A stretch of 64,000 nt of DNA from Hyphomicrobiales bacterium (GTDB lineage Bacteria > Pseudomonadota > Alphaproteobacteria > Rhizobiales > Rhizobiaceae), in contig UBZT01000010.1 in assembly GCA_900470155.1 (NCBI GenBank), positions 1 to 64,000 of the forward strand. The letters run 5' to 3'. A model generated the notes under the pieces. It worked only from the letters and a program-made list of their open reading frames with translations. It did no database searches and was not told the origin of the DNA. This document shows, piece after piece, positions 9,042 through 18,611 of the stretch; position 1 is the first letter of the stretch, and each line of letters begins with the position of its first letter. Both the position numbers and the translations under genes were made by a program.

Positions 9042-10445
9042 ATGGCCGAGGACAATAAGGACACCAAATCCTCCAACCAGATGTGGGGCGGTCGCTTCGC
9101 CTCCGGCCCGGCAGCCATCATGGAGGAGATAAATGCCTCGATCGGTTTCGACAAGAAGCTTTACGCCCAGGACATCCGCGGCTCTATAGCGCATGCGACC
9201 ATGCTGGCGCAGCAAGGCATCATCTCGGGCGAAGATAAAGACAAGATCCTTCACGGCCTGAACACGATCCTGTCAGAGATCGAGGCCGGCCAGTTCGTCT
9301 TCTCGCGCAAGCTCGAAGACATCCACATGAACATCGAGGCGCGCCTCGCCGACCTGATCGGCCCAGCCGCCGGCCGCCTGCACACCGCCCGCTCGCGCAA
9401 TGACCAGGTGGCGCTCGACTTCCGCCTCTGGGTCAAGGAAGAGCTACAGCGGACGGAACAGGCCCTCACCGGCCTGATCGCCGCCTTCCTCGACCGCGCC
9501 GAAGAACATGCCGACACCGTCATGCCCGGCTTTACCCATCTGCAGACCGCCCAGCCGGTGACCTTCGGTCATCACTGCATGGCCTATGTCGAGATGTTCG
9601 GCCGTGATCGTCAGCGCGTGCGCCATGCGATCGAACACCTCGACGAAAGCCCGATCGGGGCTGCTGCCCTTGCCGGCACCGGTTACCCGATCGACCGCCA
9701 CATGACCGCCAAGGCGCTGGGCTTCCGCGAACCGACCCGCAACTCGATCGACACCGTTTCGGATCGCGACTTTGCGCTCGAATTCCTCTCGATCGCCTCG
9801 ATTGCCGCCGTGCACCTGTCGCGCCTCGCCGAAGAGATCGTCATCTGGTCGACGCCACAATTCGGCTTCATCCGCCTATCGGACGCCTTTTCGACCGGCT
9901 CCTCGATCATGCCGCAGAAGAAGAACCCGGATGCCGCCGAACTGGTGCGCGCCAAGACCGGCCGCATCAACGGCTCGCTGATCGCGCTGCTGACCATCAT
10001 GAAGGGCCTGCCGCTCGCCTATTCCAAGGACATGCAGGAAGACAAGGAACAGGTCTTCGACGCCGCAGAAAGCCTGGAACTGGCGATTGCCGCCATGACC
10101 GGCATGGTGACCGACATGACCATCCGCACCGACCGCATGAAGGCGGCCGCCGGCTCCGGCTATTCGACCGCGACCGATCTCGCCGACTGGCTGGTGCGGG
10201 AAGCTGGCCTTCCCTTCCGCGACGCCCATCATGCGACGGGCCATGCCGTGGCGCTGGCGGAGAGCAAGAGTTGCGATCTGGCCGAACTGTCGCTGGAAGA
10301 CCTGCAGGGCATCCATGCGTCGATCACCGCCGATGTCTTCAACGTGTTGACGGTCGAAGCCTCGGTTGCCAGCCGCAAGAGCTTCGGCGGCACGGCACCT
10401 TCGGAAGTCAGGAAGCAGATCGCCTGGTGGCGCGCCAGAAACTGA
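9042..10445 (+). CDS. argH: Argininosuccinate lyase
   Basis: ArgH (467 residues) splits argininosuccinate into arginine and fumarate, the last step of arginine synthesis. The fumarase/aspartase superfamily signature [11 protein letters not shown] is present near residue 290, as are [12 protein letters not shown] and [12 protein letters not shown]-type segments (here [16 protein letters not shown]). The ATG at 9042 gives the usual length; an in-frame extension to 8874 overlaps tlpA and is rejected. It is followed by lptM and lysA in the arrangement commonly seen in rhizobia. Confidence 0.97.
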   Translation: MAEDNKDTKSSNQMWGGRFASGPAAIMEEINASIGFDKKLYAQDIRGSIAHATMLAQQGIISGEDKDKILHGLNTILSEIEAGQFVFSRKLEDIHMNIEARLADLIGPAAGRLHTARSRNDQVALDFRLWVKEELQRTEQALTGLIAAFLDRAEEHADTVMPGFTHLQTAQPVTFGHHCMAYVEMFGRDRQRVRHAIEHLDESPIGAAALAGTGYPIDRHMTAKALGFREPTRNSIDTVSDRDFALEFLSIASIAAVHLSRLAEEIVIWSTPQFGFIRLSDAFSTGSSIMPQKKNPDAAELVRAKTGRINGSLIALLTIMKGLPLAYSKDMQEDKEQVFDAAESLELAIAAMTGMVTDMTIRTDRMKAAAGSGYSTATDLADWLVREAGLPFRDAHHATGHAVALAESKSCDLAELSLEDLQGIHASITADVFNVLTVEASVASRKSFGGTAPSEVRKQIAWWRARN

Positions 10446-10566
10446 TCAAGCACCAGGTCGGGCGACCGATCACGCAGGCATCAGGTATTCATCACGAGAA
10501 TCAGGGTGCACAAGCGCCCTGTTTTTCGCTAGAGCCTTTGGACAACATAATTCGATGGATTGGATC

Positions 10567-10755
10567 ATGGTGAAAACGCTTAACCGCCCGACGATCGCCG
10601 TATCTCTGCTTCTGGCTGCAACGCTTGCGCTTTCCGGCTGCGGCCGCAAGGGCGACCTCGATCCGCCGAGCACGCCGATCGACCAGCAGAACAAGCGCGA
10701 TTCCAAGCCGCAGGCGACGCCCGACTCGCCTTTCCTCCTCGATCCGCTCCTTTGA
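10567..10755 (+). CDS. lptM: Small lipoprotein LptM/YifL-like
   Basis: This is a 62-residue lipoprotein with a signal peptide ending in the lipobox LSGC and followed by GRKGDLDPP, the hallmark of the LptM/YifL family. In E. coli LptM binds the LPS translocon LptDE and helps its disulfide maturation; the same role here is inference. The mature part is Pro/Gln/Lys-rich and ends in FLLDPLL. The ATG at 10567 is preferred; an in-frame ATG at 10555 would add MDWI. It lies 122 bp after argH and 14 bp before lysA. Confidence 0.88.
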   Translation: MVKTLNRPTIAVSLLLAATLALSGCGRKGDLDPPSTPIDQQNKRDSKPQATPDSPFLLDPLL

Positions 10756-10768
10756 CAGGTTTTTTCCG

Positions 10769-12037
10769 GTGAACCATTTCGACTATCGCGACGGCGTCCT
10801 CTATGCCGAGGACGTGGCCATCCCCGAGATCGCCCGCGCCGTCGGCACGCCTTTCTACTGCTATTCGACCGCCACGCTCGAGCGCCACTACAAGGTCTTT
10901 TCCAAAGCCTTCGACGGTGTCGACGCGATGGTCTGCTATGCGATGAAGGCCAATTCAAACCAGGCCGTGCTGAAGACGCTGGGTCGCCTTGGCGCCGGCG
11001 TTGACGTGGTCTCGGAAGGCGAATTGCGCCGTGCGCTCGCCGCCGGCATTCCGGCATCGCGCATCATGTTTTCCGGCGTCGGCAAGACGCCGAGCGAGAT
11101 GGATCTCGGGCTTGAGGTTGGCATCTACTGCTTCAACGTCGAGAGCGAACCCGAGCTGGAAATCCTCAACCAGCGCGCCATCAAGGCCGGCAAGAAGGCG
11201 CATGTCTCCTTCCGCATCAATCCCGATGTCGATGCCAAGACCCATGCCAAGATCTCGACCGGCAAGAAGGAAAACAAGTTCGGCATTTCCTACGAGCGCG
11301 CCCGTGCCGTCTATGCCCGCGCGGCCACCCTCGAAGGCATCCAGGTCAGCGGCATCGATATGCATATCGGCAGCCAGATCACCGAGCTGCAGCCATTCGA
11401 GGAAGCCTTCCGCCTGCTGCGCGAACTGGTCGAGACCCTGCGCACCGATGGCCATGCGATCGACCATGTCGATGTCGGCGGCGGCCTTGGCATTCCCTAT
11501 AAGGACGACAACAACCCGCCGCCCGAACCGGACGCCTATGCGCGGATCGTCAAGGACCAGTTGGCCAGCCTCAACTGCAAGATCGTCACCGAACCCGGCC
11601 GCCTGCTTGTCGGCAATGCCGGCATTCTGGTCACCGAGGTGATCTATGTGAAGGATGGCGGCAACAAGACATTCGTCATCGTCGATGCGGCGATGAACGA
11701 CCTGATCCGCCCGACGCTTTACGAGGCCTATCACGAGATCCGCCCGGTGATCCTGTCGGCTGCCAGCGCGCCGCGCATTCGCGCCGACGTCGTCGGTCCG
11801 GTCTGCGAAACCGGCGACTATCTGGCGCTCGACCGAGAAATGTCGATGCCGAAGCCCGGCGACTTGATCTCGGTCGGCTCGGCCGGGGCCTATGGCGCAG
11901 TGCAGGCCGGCACCTACAACACCCGCCGGCTGATCCCCGAAGTGCTGGTCAAGGGCAGCGAATTCCATGTGATTCGCCCTCGCCCGAGCTATGAAGAGCT
12001 GATCGGGCTCGATTCCGTTCCCGACTGGCTCGACTGA
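10769..12037 (+). CDS. lysA: Diaminopimelate decarboxylase
   Basis: LysA (422 residues) converts meso-diaminopimelate to lysine. It is a fold-type III PLP enzyme: the PLP lysine is in CYAMKANSN (Lys60), the HIGSQI segment and the GGGLGIPY phosphate-binding loop follow, and GPVCETGDYLA contains the catalytic cysteine. The start is a GTG at 10769, giving MNHFDYRDGVLYAED, the conserved rhizobial N-terminus. A longer frame beginning at 10625 overlaps lptM and is not credible. An AGG 9 bases upstream is the only ribosome-binding site. Confidence 0.95.
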   Translation: MNHFDYRDGVLYAEDVAIPEIARAVGTPFYCYSTATLERHYKVFSKAFDGVDAMVCYAMKANSNQAVLKTLGRLGAGVDVVSEGELRRALAAGIPASRIMFSGVGKTPSEMDLGLEVGIYCFNVESEPELEILNQRAIKAGKKAHVSFRINPDVDAKTHAKISTGKKENKFGISYERARAVYARAATLEGIQVSGIDMHIGSQITELQPFEEAFRLLRELVETLRTDGHAIDHVDVGGGLGIPYKDDNNPPPEPDAYARIVKDQLASLNCKIVTEPGRLLVGNAGILVTEVIYVKDGGNKTFVIVDAAMNDLIRPTLYEAYHEIRPVILSAASAPRIRADVVGPVCETGDYLALDREMSMPKPGDLISVGSAGAYGAVQAGTYNTRRLIPEVLVKGSEFHVIRPRPSYEELIGLDSVPDWLD

Positions 12038-12207
12038 CCGGACCTCTCGGTTTCCAGCGGAACCGAATGGCTCGGCGTTCACATTTCAGCGATATGGCGG
12101 GAAAAACCACCGGCTTTCCCGCCTCGCCCTCGTCTTCGCCACAAAGCCTGCTATCTTCAAGGCCTGAGGTCGTCATGCGGCGGCCTGTGCACTCGGAGAC
12201 CTGACGG

Positions 12208-14862
12208 ATGCCGCAATCCCGCCCGGCCGGCCAACGGAAAGGCGCGTTCAAGACAGATCCTGCTCTGGCGCGCCGGGTTGGTTTCAAGCGCCTGCTGGCA
12301 CGGCTGGTGCTGTTTGCCGAACGCCTCCTGCCGCTGTTTCTCCCGGTTGCCGGCATTGCCGCCGTCTTCGTTTCGCTTGCCTGGCTCGGCGTCTATCGCG
12401 AACTGCCTGAATATCTGCGCCTGCCGCTGGTCTTTGTCCTGATCTTCGCGCTTGTCGCGTCGCTCCTGCCCTTCCTGCGGCTGAAACTGCCGACCACGCA
12501 GGAAGCCGACCGGCTGCTGGAGGATCGCAACGGCCTGCCGCACCAGCCGGTTGCGGTGCAGGACGACGAGCCCGCCTTCGAGACACCGTTTGCCCGTGCG
12601 CTCTGGCAGGAACACCAGCGCCGCATGGCCGAGCGCATCGCCGCCCTCGACACCGGACTGCCGCAGCCCGACATCGCCCGTTTCGACCGTTATGCCCTCC
12701 GGGCGATCCCCGCTTTGCTGTTCGTGACGGCGCTTGCCTATTCCGGCTCGAACGGCGCCGGCACGATTGCCGATGCCTTCCGTCAGCATGTGGCCGAGAG
12801 CCAGACGCCGGACATGCGCATCAATGCCTGGATCACGCCGCCGGCCTATACCGGCCAGGCGCCCGTCTTCCTGTCGGGCCTCGGAACCCAGGACGACAAC
12901 GGCGTCAGTGTGCCGCAGCATTCGAAGATCACCGTGCGCATCAGCGGCGGGGTGGCCGACGAAAAGGTCTATTATCGCAAGGCGGACGACGGCGAAGTGA
13001 TCGAGGTGGCGGCCAAGGAAGAGGCTGCAACTGCCACAGCGACCGGGTCGCCAGCTTCCGGTTCGCAAGCCTCCGGTTCGCCGGCGTCCGGCGACCAGCC
13101 TCCGGTACCTGCGACCCCGCTGGCCGCCCGCACCCACGAACTGGAGCTGGCCGACGCCGGCCAGCTGCGCGTTGGCCAGCGCCAGTGGACCATTCAGGTG
13201 ACACCGGACAAGGCGCCCGAGATCGCCTTCGACGGCACGCCGCGCCGGGCGATCAACGGTGCGCTGGAGATCGCCTTCACCGCCAAGGACGACTACGGCC
13301 TGCAGAAGGCCCATGCGGAGATCGTGCCGCTCGAAACCAAGGCCGGCGCAACGCCGCTTTATCCGCAGCCGGACTACAAGCTTGACCTGCCGCGCAACAA
13401 TGCCCGCGAAACAAAGGGTGTTTCGAGCCGCAATATCACCGAACATCCGCTGGCCGGCGCCAAGGTATCGATCACGCTGGTCGCCACCGATGGCGCGGGC
13501 CAGGTCGGCCGCAGTCCGCCGGTGGAGATGGTCCTGCCGTCGCGAAACTTCTCGGAGAAGCTGGCAGCCGCCGTGGCCGAACAGCGCCAGGTCTTTTCGC
13601 TCGACACCCGCGACATGCCGCGGGCCATTGCGCTGAACGAAGCGATCACCCTTCGCGCCGACGAGACCATCCCCAATCTCACCCATTTCCTGCTGATCGA
13701 ATCGGCCCGCGCCCGCATGATCCAGGCCAAGGGCACCGAGGCATTGCAGGAGACGGCGGATTATCTCTGGGAGATCGCGCTCGGCATCGAGGATGGCGAC
13801 CTGTCGCTGGCCGAAAAGCGGCTGCGCGATGCGCAGAAGAACCTCGCCGATGCGCTGGATCGTGATGCCCCGGACGAGGAAATCAAGAAGCTGATGGACG
13901 AGCTTCGCGCCGCCATGCAGGAATTCATGACCGCGATGGCCGAGCGCATGCAAAACCAGAACGGCGAGCAGCAGAGCGCCCAGAACACCGTGCGCCAGCA
14001 GGATCTCGACAACCTGCTCGACCAGCTGGAAAACCTCGCCCGTTCGGGCAACAAGGACGAGGCGCGCCAGCTGCTCAACGAGCTGAGCCGGATGATGAAC
14101 AACATGCAGGCCGGACGCCCGCAGCGCGGCGGCGAGCAGCAGAACAGCGAGGCGCGCAAGCAAATCGACAAGCTCGGCGAGATCATGCAGCAGCAACAGC
14201 AGCTGATGGACGAGACCTTCAAGCTCGACCAGGCGCTACGCGACCGCATGCAGCGCGGCGACCCGGGCGAAGGCGAAGAGGGCGAAAACGGCGAACCGCA
14301 GCAGGATCCGCAGGGGCAAGGCGAGCAGGGTGAACAAGGTCAGCAGGGCACCGATCAGATGACGGCCGAACAGCTTCGCGAGGCGCTGAAGAACCTGCGC
14401 CAGCAGCAGGAAGGCCTCGGCAAGCAGCTCGGCGAGTTGCAGGAGGGGCTGAAAGGCCTCGGCCTTGATCCCGGCGAAGGTTTCGGCCAGGCGCAGGGAG
14501 AAATGAAGGGCGCCGGCGAAGCGCTTGGCAAGAGCCAGGGTGACCGTGCCGTGGAAGGCCAGGGCCGCGCACTGGAAGCGCTGCGCCAGGGTGCGCGCGA
14601 CATGATGGGCCAGATGCAGGCCATGCAAGGCCAGCAGGGCGAAGGCCAGCAGATGGGTCAGGGCAACCAGAACGGCCGTGATCCGCTCGGCCGGCCGCGC
14701 GCAACGTCAGGCCCGGATTTCGGAGAAAGGGTCAGGGTGCCGGACGAGATCGACGTGCAGCGCGCTCGCGAAATTCTCGAGGCCATCCGCGAAAAGCTCG
14801 GCCAGAATTCGAGCCCGGAGCTGGAACGGCGTTATCTCGAGCGCCTGCTCGAGATCCAGTAG
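12208..14862 (+). CDS. DUF4175/TIGR02302 family large membrane protein
   Basis: This 884-residue protein matches the alphaproteobacterial family TIGR02302/DUF4175, whose function is unknown. Three hydrophobic segments lie near residues 41-61, 71-91 and 164-180. A periplasmic beta-rich stretch (about 190-470) follows, interrupted by a linker of three SPAS/SQAS-type repeats. The C-terminal half (about 500-830) is helical and very rich in Gln, Glu and Gly, with long QQ and GEQGEQG runs that suggest coiled coils. The final 40 residues (RVPDEIDVQRAREIL and onwards) are conserved in the family by recollection. It stands alone between lysA and cpdR. Confidence 0.85.
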   Translation: MPQSRPAGQRKGAFKTDPALARRVGFKRLLARLVLFAERLLPLFLPVAGIAAVFVSLAWLGVYRELPEYLRLPLVFVLIFALVASLLPFLRLKLPTTQEADRLLEDRNGLPHQPVAVQDDEPAFETPFARALWQEHQRRMAERIAALDTGLPQPDIARFDRYALRAIPALLFVTALAYSGSNGAGTIADAFRQHVAESQTPDMRINAWITPPAYTGQAPVFLSGLGTQDDNGVSVPQHSKITVRISGGVADEKVYYRKADDGEVIEVAAKEEAATATATGSPASGSQASGSPASGDQPPVPATPLAARTHELELADAGQLRVGQRQWTIQVTPDKAPEIAFDGTPRRAINGALEIAFTAKDDYGLQKAHAEIVPLETKAGATPLYPQPDYKLDLPRNNARETKGVSSRNITEHPLAGAKVSITLVATDGAGQVGRSPPVEMVLPSRNFSEKLAAAVAEQRQVFSLDTRDMPRAIALNEAITLRADETIPNLTHFLLIESARARMIQAKGTEALQETADYLWEIALGIEDGDLSLAEKRLRDAQKNLADALDRDAPDEEIKKLMDELRAAMQEFMTAMAERMQNQNGEQQSAQNTVRQQDLDNLLDQLENLARSGNKDEARQLLNELSRMMNNMQAGRPQRGGEQQNSEARKQIDKLGEIMQQQQQLMDETFKLDQALRDRMQRGDPGEGEEGENGEPQQDPQGQGEQGEQGQQGTDQMTAEQLREALKNLRQQQEGLGKQLGELQEGLKGLGLDPGEGFGQAQGEMKGAGEALGKSQGDRAVEGQGRALEALRQGARDMMGQMQAMQGQQGEGQQMGQGNQNGRDPLGRPRATSGPDFGERVRVPDEIDVQRAREILEAIREKLGQNSSPELERRYLERLLEIQ
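13048..13092 (+). repeat. Three tandem 15-bp units inside the DUF4175 gene
   Basis: Three consecutive 15-bp units (13048-13062, 13063-13077, 13078-13092) encode variants of SPASG/SQASG. They are imperfect copies of TCGCCAGCTTCCGGT. The frame is kept, so this is a length-variable linker within the coding sequence. Confidence 0.75.
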
Positions 14863-14879
14863 GTTTTCGAAAGAGAAAA

Positions 14880-15239
14880 TCAGCCGGCCAGAGCGCTGGC
14901 CACGGCAGCACGGATATCGGTCAGCGCGAAGGGCTTCGGCACAACGTCGATGATCTTCGAGGCGAGGTCGTCGGCGCGCTCGCGCTGTTCGGCATAGCCG
15001 GTCATCAAAAGGATCTTCAGGTCGGGGAAATGCGACGAGGCCCGGTGGGCAAGCTCGATGCCGTCCATGACCGGCATGCGGATATCCGACAGCAACAAGT
15101 CGAAAGGCGCCTCGCAGAGCAGCGCAAGGCCCTCTTCACCATCGGCGGCCTCGCTGGTTTCGTGGCCGTCGAGACGCAGGGCGCGGGCGACGAAGGTGCG
15201 CAGCGAATCTTCGTCTTCGGTGATCAAGATTCTCGCCAT
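14880..15239 (-). CDS. cpdR: Single-domain response regulator CpdR
   Basis: This 119-residue protein consists of one receiver domain and no output domain, as in CpdR. In Caulobacter, CpdR is dephosphorylated to place ClpXP at the pole and start degradation of CtrA and other cell-cycle regulators. The acidic pocket EDED (8-11), the phosphoacceptor Asp52 in LLLSDIRMP, the Thr in LLMTGYA and Lys in VVPKPF are all present. The ATG at 15239 begins MARILITEDED; an in-frame extension to 15290 adds 17 residues without family support. The C-terminus ASALAG resembles alanine-ended ClpXP-recognised tails, which is only an observation. Confidence 0.92.
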   Translation of the reverse strand: MARILITEDEDSLRTFVARALRLDGHETSEAADGEEGLALLCEAPFDLLLSDIRMPVMDGIELAHRASSHFPDLKILLMTGYAEQRERADDLASKIIDVVPKPFALTDIRAAVASALAG

Positions 15240-15315
15240 GTTTGCATTCAACTCCCGCGATCCGTTTTCATGCCTGTCAGGGCAAATCAACAGAGTTTCC
15301 TTGTCGAGAGGTAAA

Positions 15316-15336
15316 CGCGGGACACCCGGTCCCGCG
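15316..15336 (-). terminator. Hairpin between hpt and cpdR
   Basis: CGCGGGAC (15316-15323) and GTCCCGCG (15329-15336) form an 8-bp perfect stem with a 5-base loop. On the minus strand only a short T-run (TTTACC) follows, so this is a moderate candidate terminator for hpt. Confidence 0.45.
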
Positions 15337-15391
15337 CCATAGTTAACAAGCTGTCAGTGACAGACGGCCAGATGTCGTGAAACGATACGTG

Positions 15392-15934
15392 CTATGCGTC
15401 GCCGGTCACCACGCCGACGAACGGCAGTTCGCGGAAGGCGTAGGCGACATCCATGCCGTAGCCGACGACGAAATAGTCGGGGCATTCGAAGCCGACGAAA
15501 TCAGCCTCAAACACTTCTTTCCGTTTCACTTTCTTGTCGAGCAGCACGGCAATGGTGACATGTGCAGCGCCGCGCTCGTACATCAGTTCCTTGGCGAACA
15601 GCAGCGTGCGGCCGGACTCGAGAATATCGTCGATGAGCAGCACATTGCGGCCCTTCACGTCGCTATCGATGTCCTTGATGATCCTGACACCCTGCGACAC
15701 CGTGCCTGTGCCATAGCTGGACAGGGTGATGAATTCGACTTCCGGCGCAAGTCCGACATCATGCAACGCACGAATGAGATCGGCGGCGAAGATGAACGAG
15801 CCCTTGAGCACCGAAATCACCAGAAGATCGTCACAGGGACCCTTCATGATCTCGGCGGCAAGCTCGTGATTGCGCTCGGCGATCTGCGCGGCGGTGAACA
15901 GGGGTTCGATATTCTTGCCGCGGACGACGGGCAT
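15392..15934 (-). CDS. hpt: Hypoxanthine phosphoribosyltransferase
   Basis: This 180-residue purine-salvage enzyme transfers phosphoribose from PRPP to hypoxanthine or guanine. The PRPP-binding motif VLLIDDILESGRT is at 98-110. The flexible-loop residues SSYGTG (72-77) and the purine-contacting FVVGYGMD near the C-terminus are typical of Hpt. The ATG at 15934 gives the standard N-terminus. It is transcribed toward cpdR, with a hairpin between the two. Confidence 0.95.
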   Translation of the reverse strand: MPVVRGKNIEPLFTAAQIAERNHELAAEIMKGPCDDLLVISVLKGSFIFAADLIRALHDVGLAPEVEFITLSSYGTGTVSQGVRIIKDIDSDVKGRNVLLIDDILESGRTLLFAKELMYERGAAHVTIAVLLDKKVKRKEVFEADFVGFECPDYFVVGYGMDVAYAFRELPFVGVVTGDA

Positions 15935-16015
15935 GGACTTCTCCTTGATGATCGGCCGGTTTCGGCCTTCAGCCCGGCAGCCTGAGACTGCCGGAAAGGC
16001 AAGCCCTTAGCACAG

Positions 16016-16672
16016 TCAGGAAGGCGAGACACCCGGATCCTCGAAGGAAAGCCTGAGTTCCGGCGTTTTTCCACCAGGATGCTGGAGCCGGGCGGCCACG
16101 CCGCGGCTGTGGCCACCATCGAGATCGGTGACCGGCGCATCGATATAGGTGCTGGCAATGATCTGCCCGCCGATCAGGAGATCGGCCCTGAGTTTCGGCA
16201 GGCTGACGCTTTCTCCGGAACGATTCTCGACAATCGCGTTCAGCAGCAGGACCTGCATGCCGTTCCTGTATTGCGGCGTCAGGCTGACATGGGTGATGTC
16301 GAGCGGGTTGCGCACGGTATCAGTCGAGCCGGAGCCCAAATAGAGCTGTCCCGCCATGCCGAAGATGGCAGCGAAGCAGCCGGCGACCAGAAGGGCGAAG
16401 CTGACATCGGACAACCGCTGCAGATGGTGCTCGACGCTGCGCAGCACAGACTTAAGGCCGGCGAGGAAATCCGGAGCAGCAGGAACGCTCGCCGCTGATA
16501 CCGCCTGGAATTTGGCTCTCTGTGGTGGATCGCGCACTACGACAAAATGCGCATCGACGACATCATTGGCCGTCTGGAAATGCTGGCGCTCGATGCGGCG
16601 GCGTGCCCGGTCTGGCGGCAGCAGATCCTGGTCCGGGGCTGTTGCCTGCTTTTGGAAACGGAAGGCGTTCAT
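16016..16672 (-). CDS. Single-pass membrane protein of unknown function, divergent from ftsEX
   Basis: The 218-residue product has a charged N-terminal cytoplasmic part, one membrane helix at about 91-112 (VSFALLVAGCFAAIFG) and a periplasmic beta-type domain (about 120-218) of the DUF3426-like kind. Rhizobial genomes usually have, at this place next to ftsE, a protein with an N-terminal MJ0042-type zinc finger. No CxxC pair is seen here, so the finger is absent or the true start differs. The function is unknown. Confidence 0.65.
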   Translation of the reverse strand: MNAFRFQKQATAPDQDLLPPDRARRRIERQHFQTANDVVDAHFVVVRDPPQRAKFQAVSAASVPAAPDFLAGLKSVLRSVEHHLQRLSDVSFALLVAGCFAAIFGMAGQLYLGSGSTDTVRNPLDITHVSLTPQYRNGMQVLLLNAIVENRSGESVSLPKLRADLLIGGQIIASTYIDAPVTDLDGGHSRGVAARLQHPGGKTPELRLSFEDPGVSPS

Positions 16673-16873
16673 CTCAGCCGTACCTTTCGCACAGCCAATT
16701 CCGGATACCCGAAACTCGGCAGTTGAAACGAATCCACTCCAGACGTAAATTCAAATGGTTAATGCTTCGAAAATGTCGGCCACAGGGCTGCTGTTTTGCG
16801 GGCATGTTTACCGGCCGTTGACGATCCTCGTTTACGAGCCCCAGACCTCGGACACGTCAGACTGGCCCAGCCG

Positions 16874-17533
16874 TTGATCCACTTTGAAAATGTCGGCCTT
16901 CGGTATGGAATGGGACCGGAGATCCTCCGCGACCTGACCTTCGACATTCCCAAGAGCTCCTTTCAGTTCCTCACCGGCCCGTCCGGTGCGGGCAAGACGA
17001 CATTGCTGCGCCTGCTGTTCATGTCGCTGCAGCCGACACGCGGCATCATCCAGAGCTTCGGCCGCGACATCACCCGCATCCCCAGGAGCGAACTGCCGAT
17101 GCTGCGCCGCCGCGTCGGCATCGTCTTCCAGGATTTCCGCCTGCTCGACCATCTGACCACCTATGAAAATGTCGCCCTGCCGCTGCGCGTGCGTGGCAAG
17201 GAGGAGGGCAGCTACCGGCGCGACGTCATCGAACTGTTGAAATGGGTCGGCCTGGGCGAGCGCATCAACGTACTGCCGGCCGTGCTGTCGGGCGGCGAAA
17301 AACAGCGCGTCGCCATCGCCCGTGCGCTGATCGACCGGCCGGAAATCCTGCTCGCCGACGAACCGACCGGCAATGTCGACCCGCCGATGGCCCGCCGCCT
17401 GCTCAGCCTGTTTCTCGAACTGAACCGGCTGGGCACGGCCGTCGTCATCGCCACCCACGACCTGGCGCTGATGGACCAGGTCGATGCGCGCCGCATGATC
17501 CTCACCGACGGGCGGCTCGATATCTATGAGTGA
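16874..17533 (+). CDS. ftsE: Cell division ATP-binding protein FtsE
   Basis: FtsE (219 residues) is the ATPase that with FtsX regulates septal peptidoglycan hydrolysis at the divisome. It has Walker A GPSGAGKT (35-42), the signature SGGEKQRVAIARAL, Walker B ILLADEPTGNVDP and the H-loop ATHD. The start is read as the TTG at 16874, giving MIHFENVGLRYG, the conserved N-terminus of FtsE. An upstream TTG at 16796 would add 26 residues with no homology. The stop overlaps the ftsX start by 8 bp. Confidence 0.92.
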   Translation: MIHFENVGLRYGMGPEILRDLTFDIPKSSFQFLTGPSGAGKTTLLRLLFMSLQPTRGIIQSFGRDITRIPRSELPMLRRRVGIVFQDFRLLDHLTTYENVALPLRVRGKEEGSYRRDVIELLKWVGLGERINVLPAVLSGGEKQRVAIARALIDRPEILLADEPTGNVDPPMARRLLSLFLELNRLGTAVVIATHDLALMDQVDARRMILTDGRLDIYE

Positions 17534-18539
17534 GACAGGCACCAACACCCCGCAGCAACCGGATGGCAAGCAGAAGCGCCGGGTCGAAATGACGGTCAGG
17601 CCGACCGGACCGATCCTGCCGCCCTCCAACATTCAAGGCAATGCGCTGATGGTGGTCATTGCCATCATGGCATTCCTCGCCTGCCTGACGCTCGGAGCCG
17701 TGTCGATGGTTCGGGCAACGGCTGCCGGCTGGCAGAGCCAGATTTCCCGCGAGGTGACCATCCAGATCAAGCCGGAGGACGGCCTCGACATGGGCGCGGC
17801 CCTGGTCAAGGCGCGCGATCTTGCGCTGACCTTTGTCGGCACGCGCGATGGCCGGATCATGGATGACGATGCGACGGCACGCCTTCTTGAGCCCTGGCTC
17901 GGAACCGGCCTCAATCTCGAGGACCTGCCGGTTCCGCGCCTGATCGTCATCACCATCGACGAAAGCAATCCGCCCGACTTTGCCTCGATGCGCGACCTGC
18001 TGAAGGTCGAAGTGCCGCAGGCGTTTCTCGATGACCATCGCACCTGGGTCGACCGCCTCGTGCAGATGGCGCGCACCACCGTGCTGATCGGTTCCGGCGT
18101 GCTGATCCTGGTATTTACCGCCATGGTGCTGACGGTGGTCTTTGCCACGCGCGGCGCGCTGTCGGGCAATCGCCATATCATCGAGGTGCTGCATTTTGTC
18201 GGCGCGGAAAGCAGCTTCGTCGCCCAGGAATTCCAGAAGCATTTCCTCAAGATCAGCCTGAAGGGTGCGGCGGCCGGTGGCTTGCTTGCAGCCGGCCTGT
18301 TTGCCGCCGCCAACTTCTGGCAGACCCGATCGATGGCCACGCCGGAAAGCGACCAGGCAACGGCCCTGTTCGGCACCTTCACCATCGGCTGGACCGGCTA
18401 TCTCGGCATATTTGCCACGATGATCGTGATTGCGCTGCTGACCACGATCACGGCCCGCCTGACCGTCATGCGCACCATCTACGAGATCGACCTCATTCGC
18501 TCGGATCCGGCGCGTACCGATGGACTTATGGACGATTAA
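17526..18539 (+). CDS. ftsX: Cell division protein FtsX
   Basis: FtsX (337 residues) is the membrane partner of FtsE, with four membrane segments (near residues 42-60, 190-215, 240-262 and 285-310) and a large periplasmic loop between the first two that binds hydrolase activators. The cytoplasmic N-terminus is longer and Pro/Lys-rich, as in other alphaproteobacteria. The reading frame begins 8 bp before the end of ftsE, so the two are translationally coupled. Confidence 0.93.
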   Translation: MSETGTNTPQQPDGKQKRRVEMTVRPTGPILPPSNIQGNALMVVIAIMAFLACLTLGAVSMVRATAAGWQSQISREVTIQIKPEDGLDMGAALVKARDLALTFVGTRDGRIMDDDATARLLEPWLGTGLNLEDLPVPRLIVITIDESNPPDFASMRDLLKVEVPQAFLDDHRTWVDRLVQMARTTVLIGSGVLILVFTAMVLTVVFATRGALSGNRHIIEVLHFVGAESSFVAQEFQKHFLKISLKGAAAGGLLAAGLFAAANFWQTRSMATPESDQATALFGTFTIGWTGYLGIFATMIVIALLTTITARLTVMRTIYEIDLIRSDPARTDGLMDD

Positions 18540-18611
18540 TCGTCAAGGAAGCGTGTTGACTTGCCTTAAAGCCGCCTGTTCCGTGTGGAAAATCCACGCT
18601 ATTCACGGACA

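Noticed and set aside
12157-14196. A 679-codon minus-strand open frame opposite the DUF4175 gene
   Set aside because: Its low-complexity Leu/Ala/Arg composition mirrors the Gln/Glu-rich sense strand. No ribosome-binding site or domain supports it.
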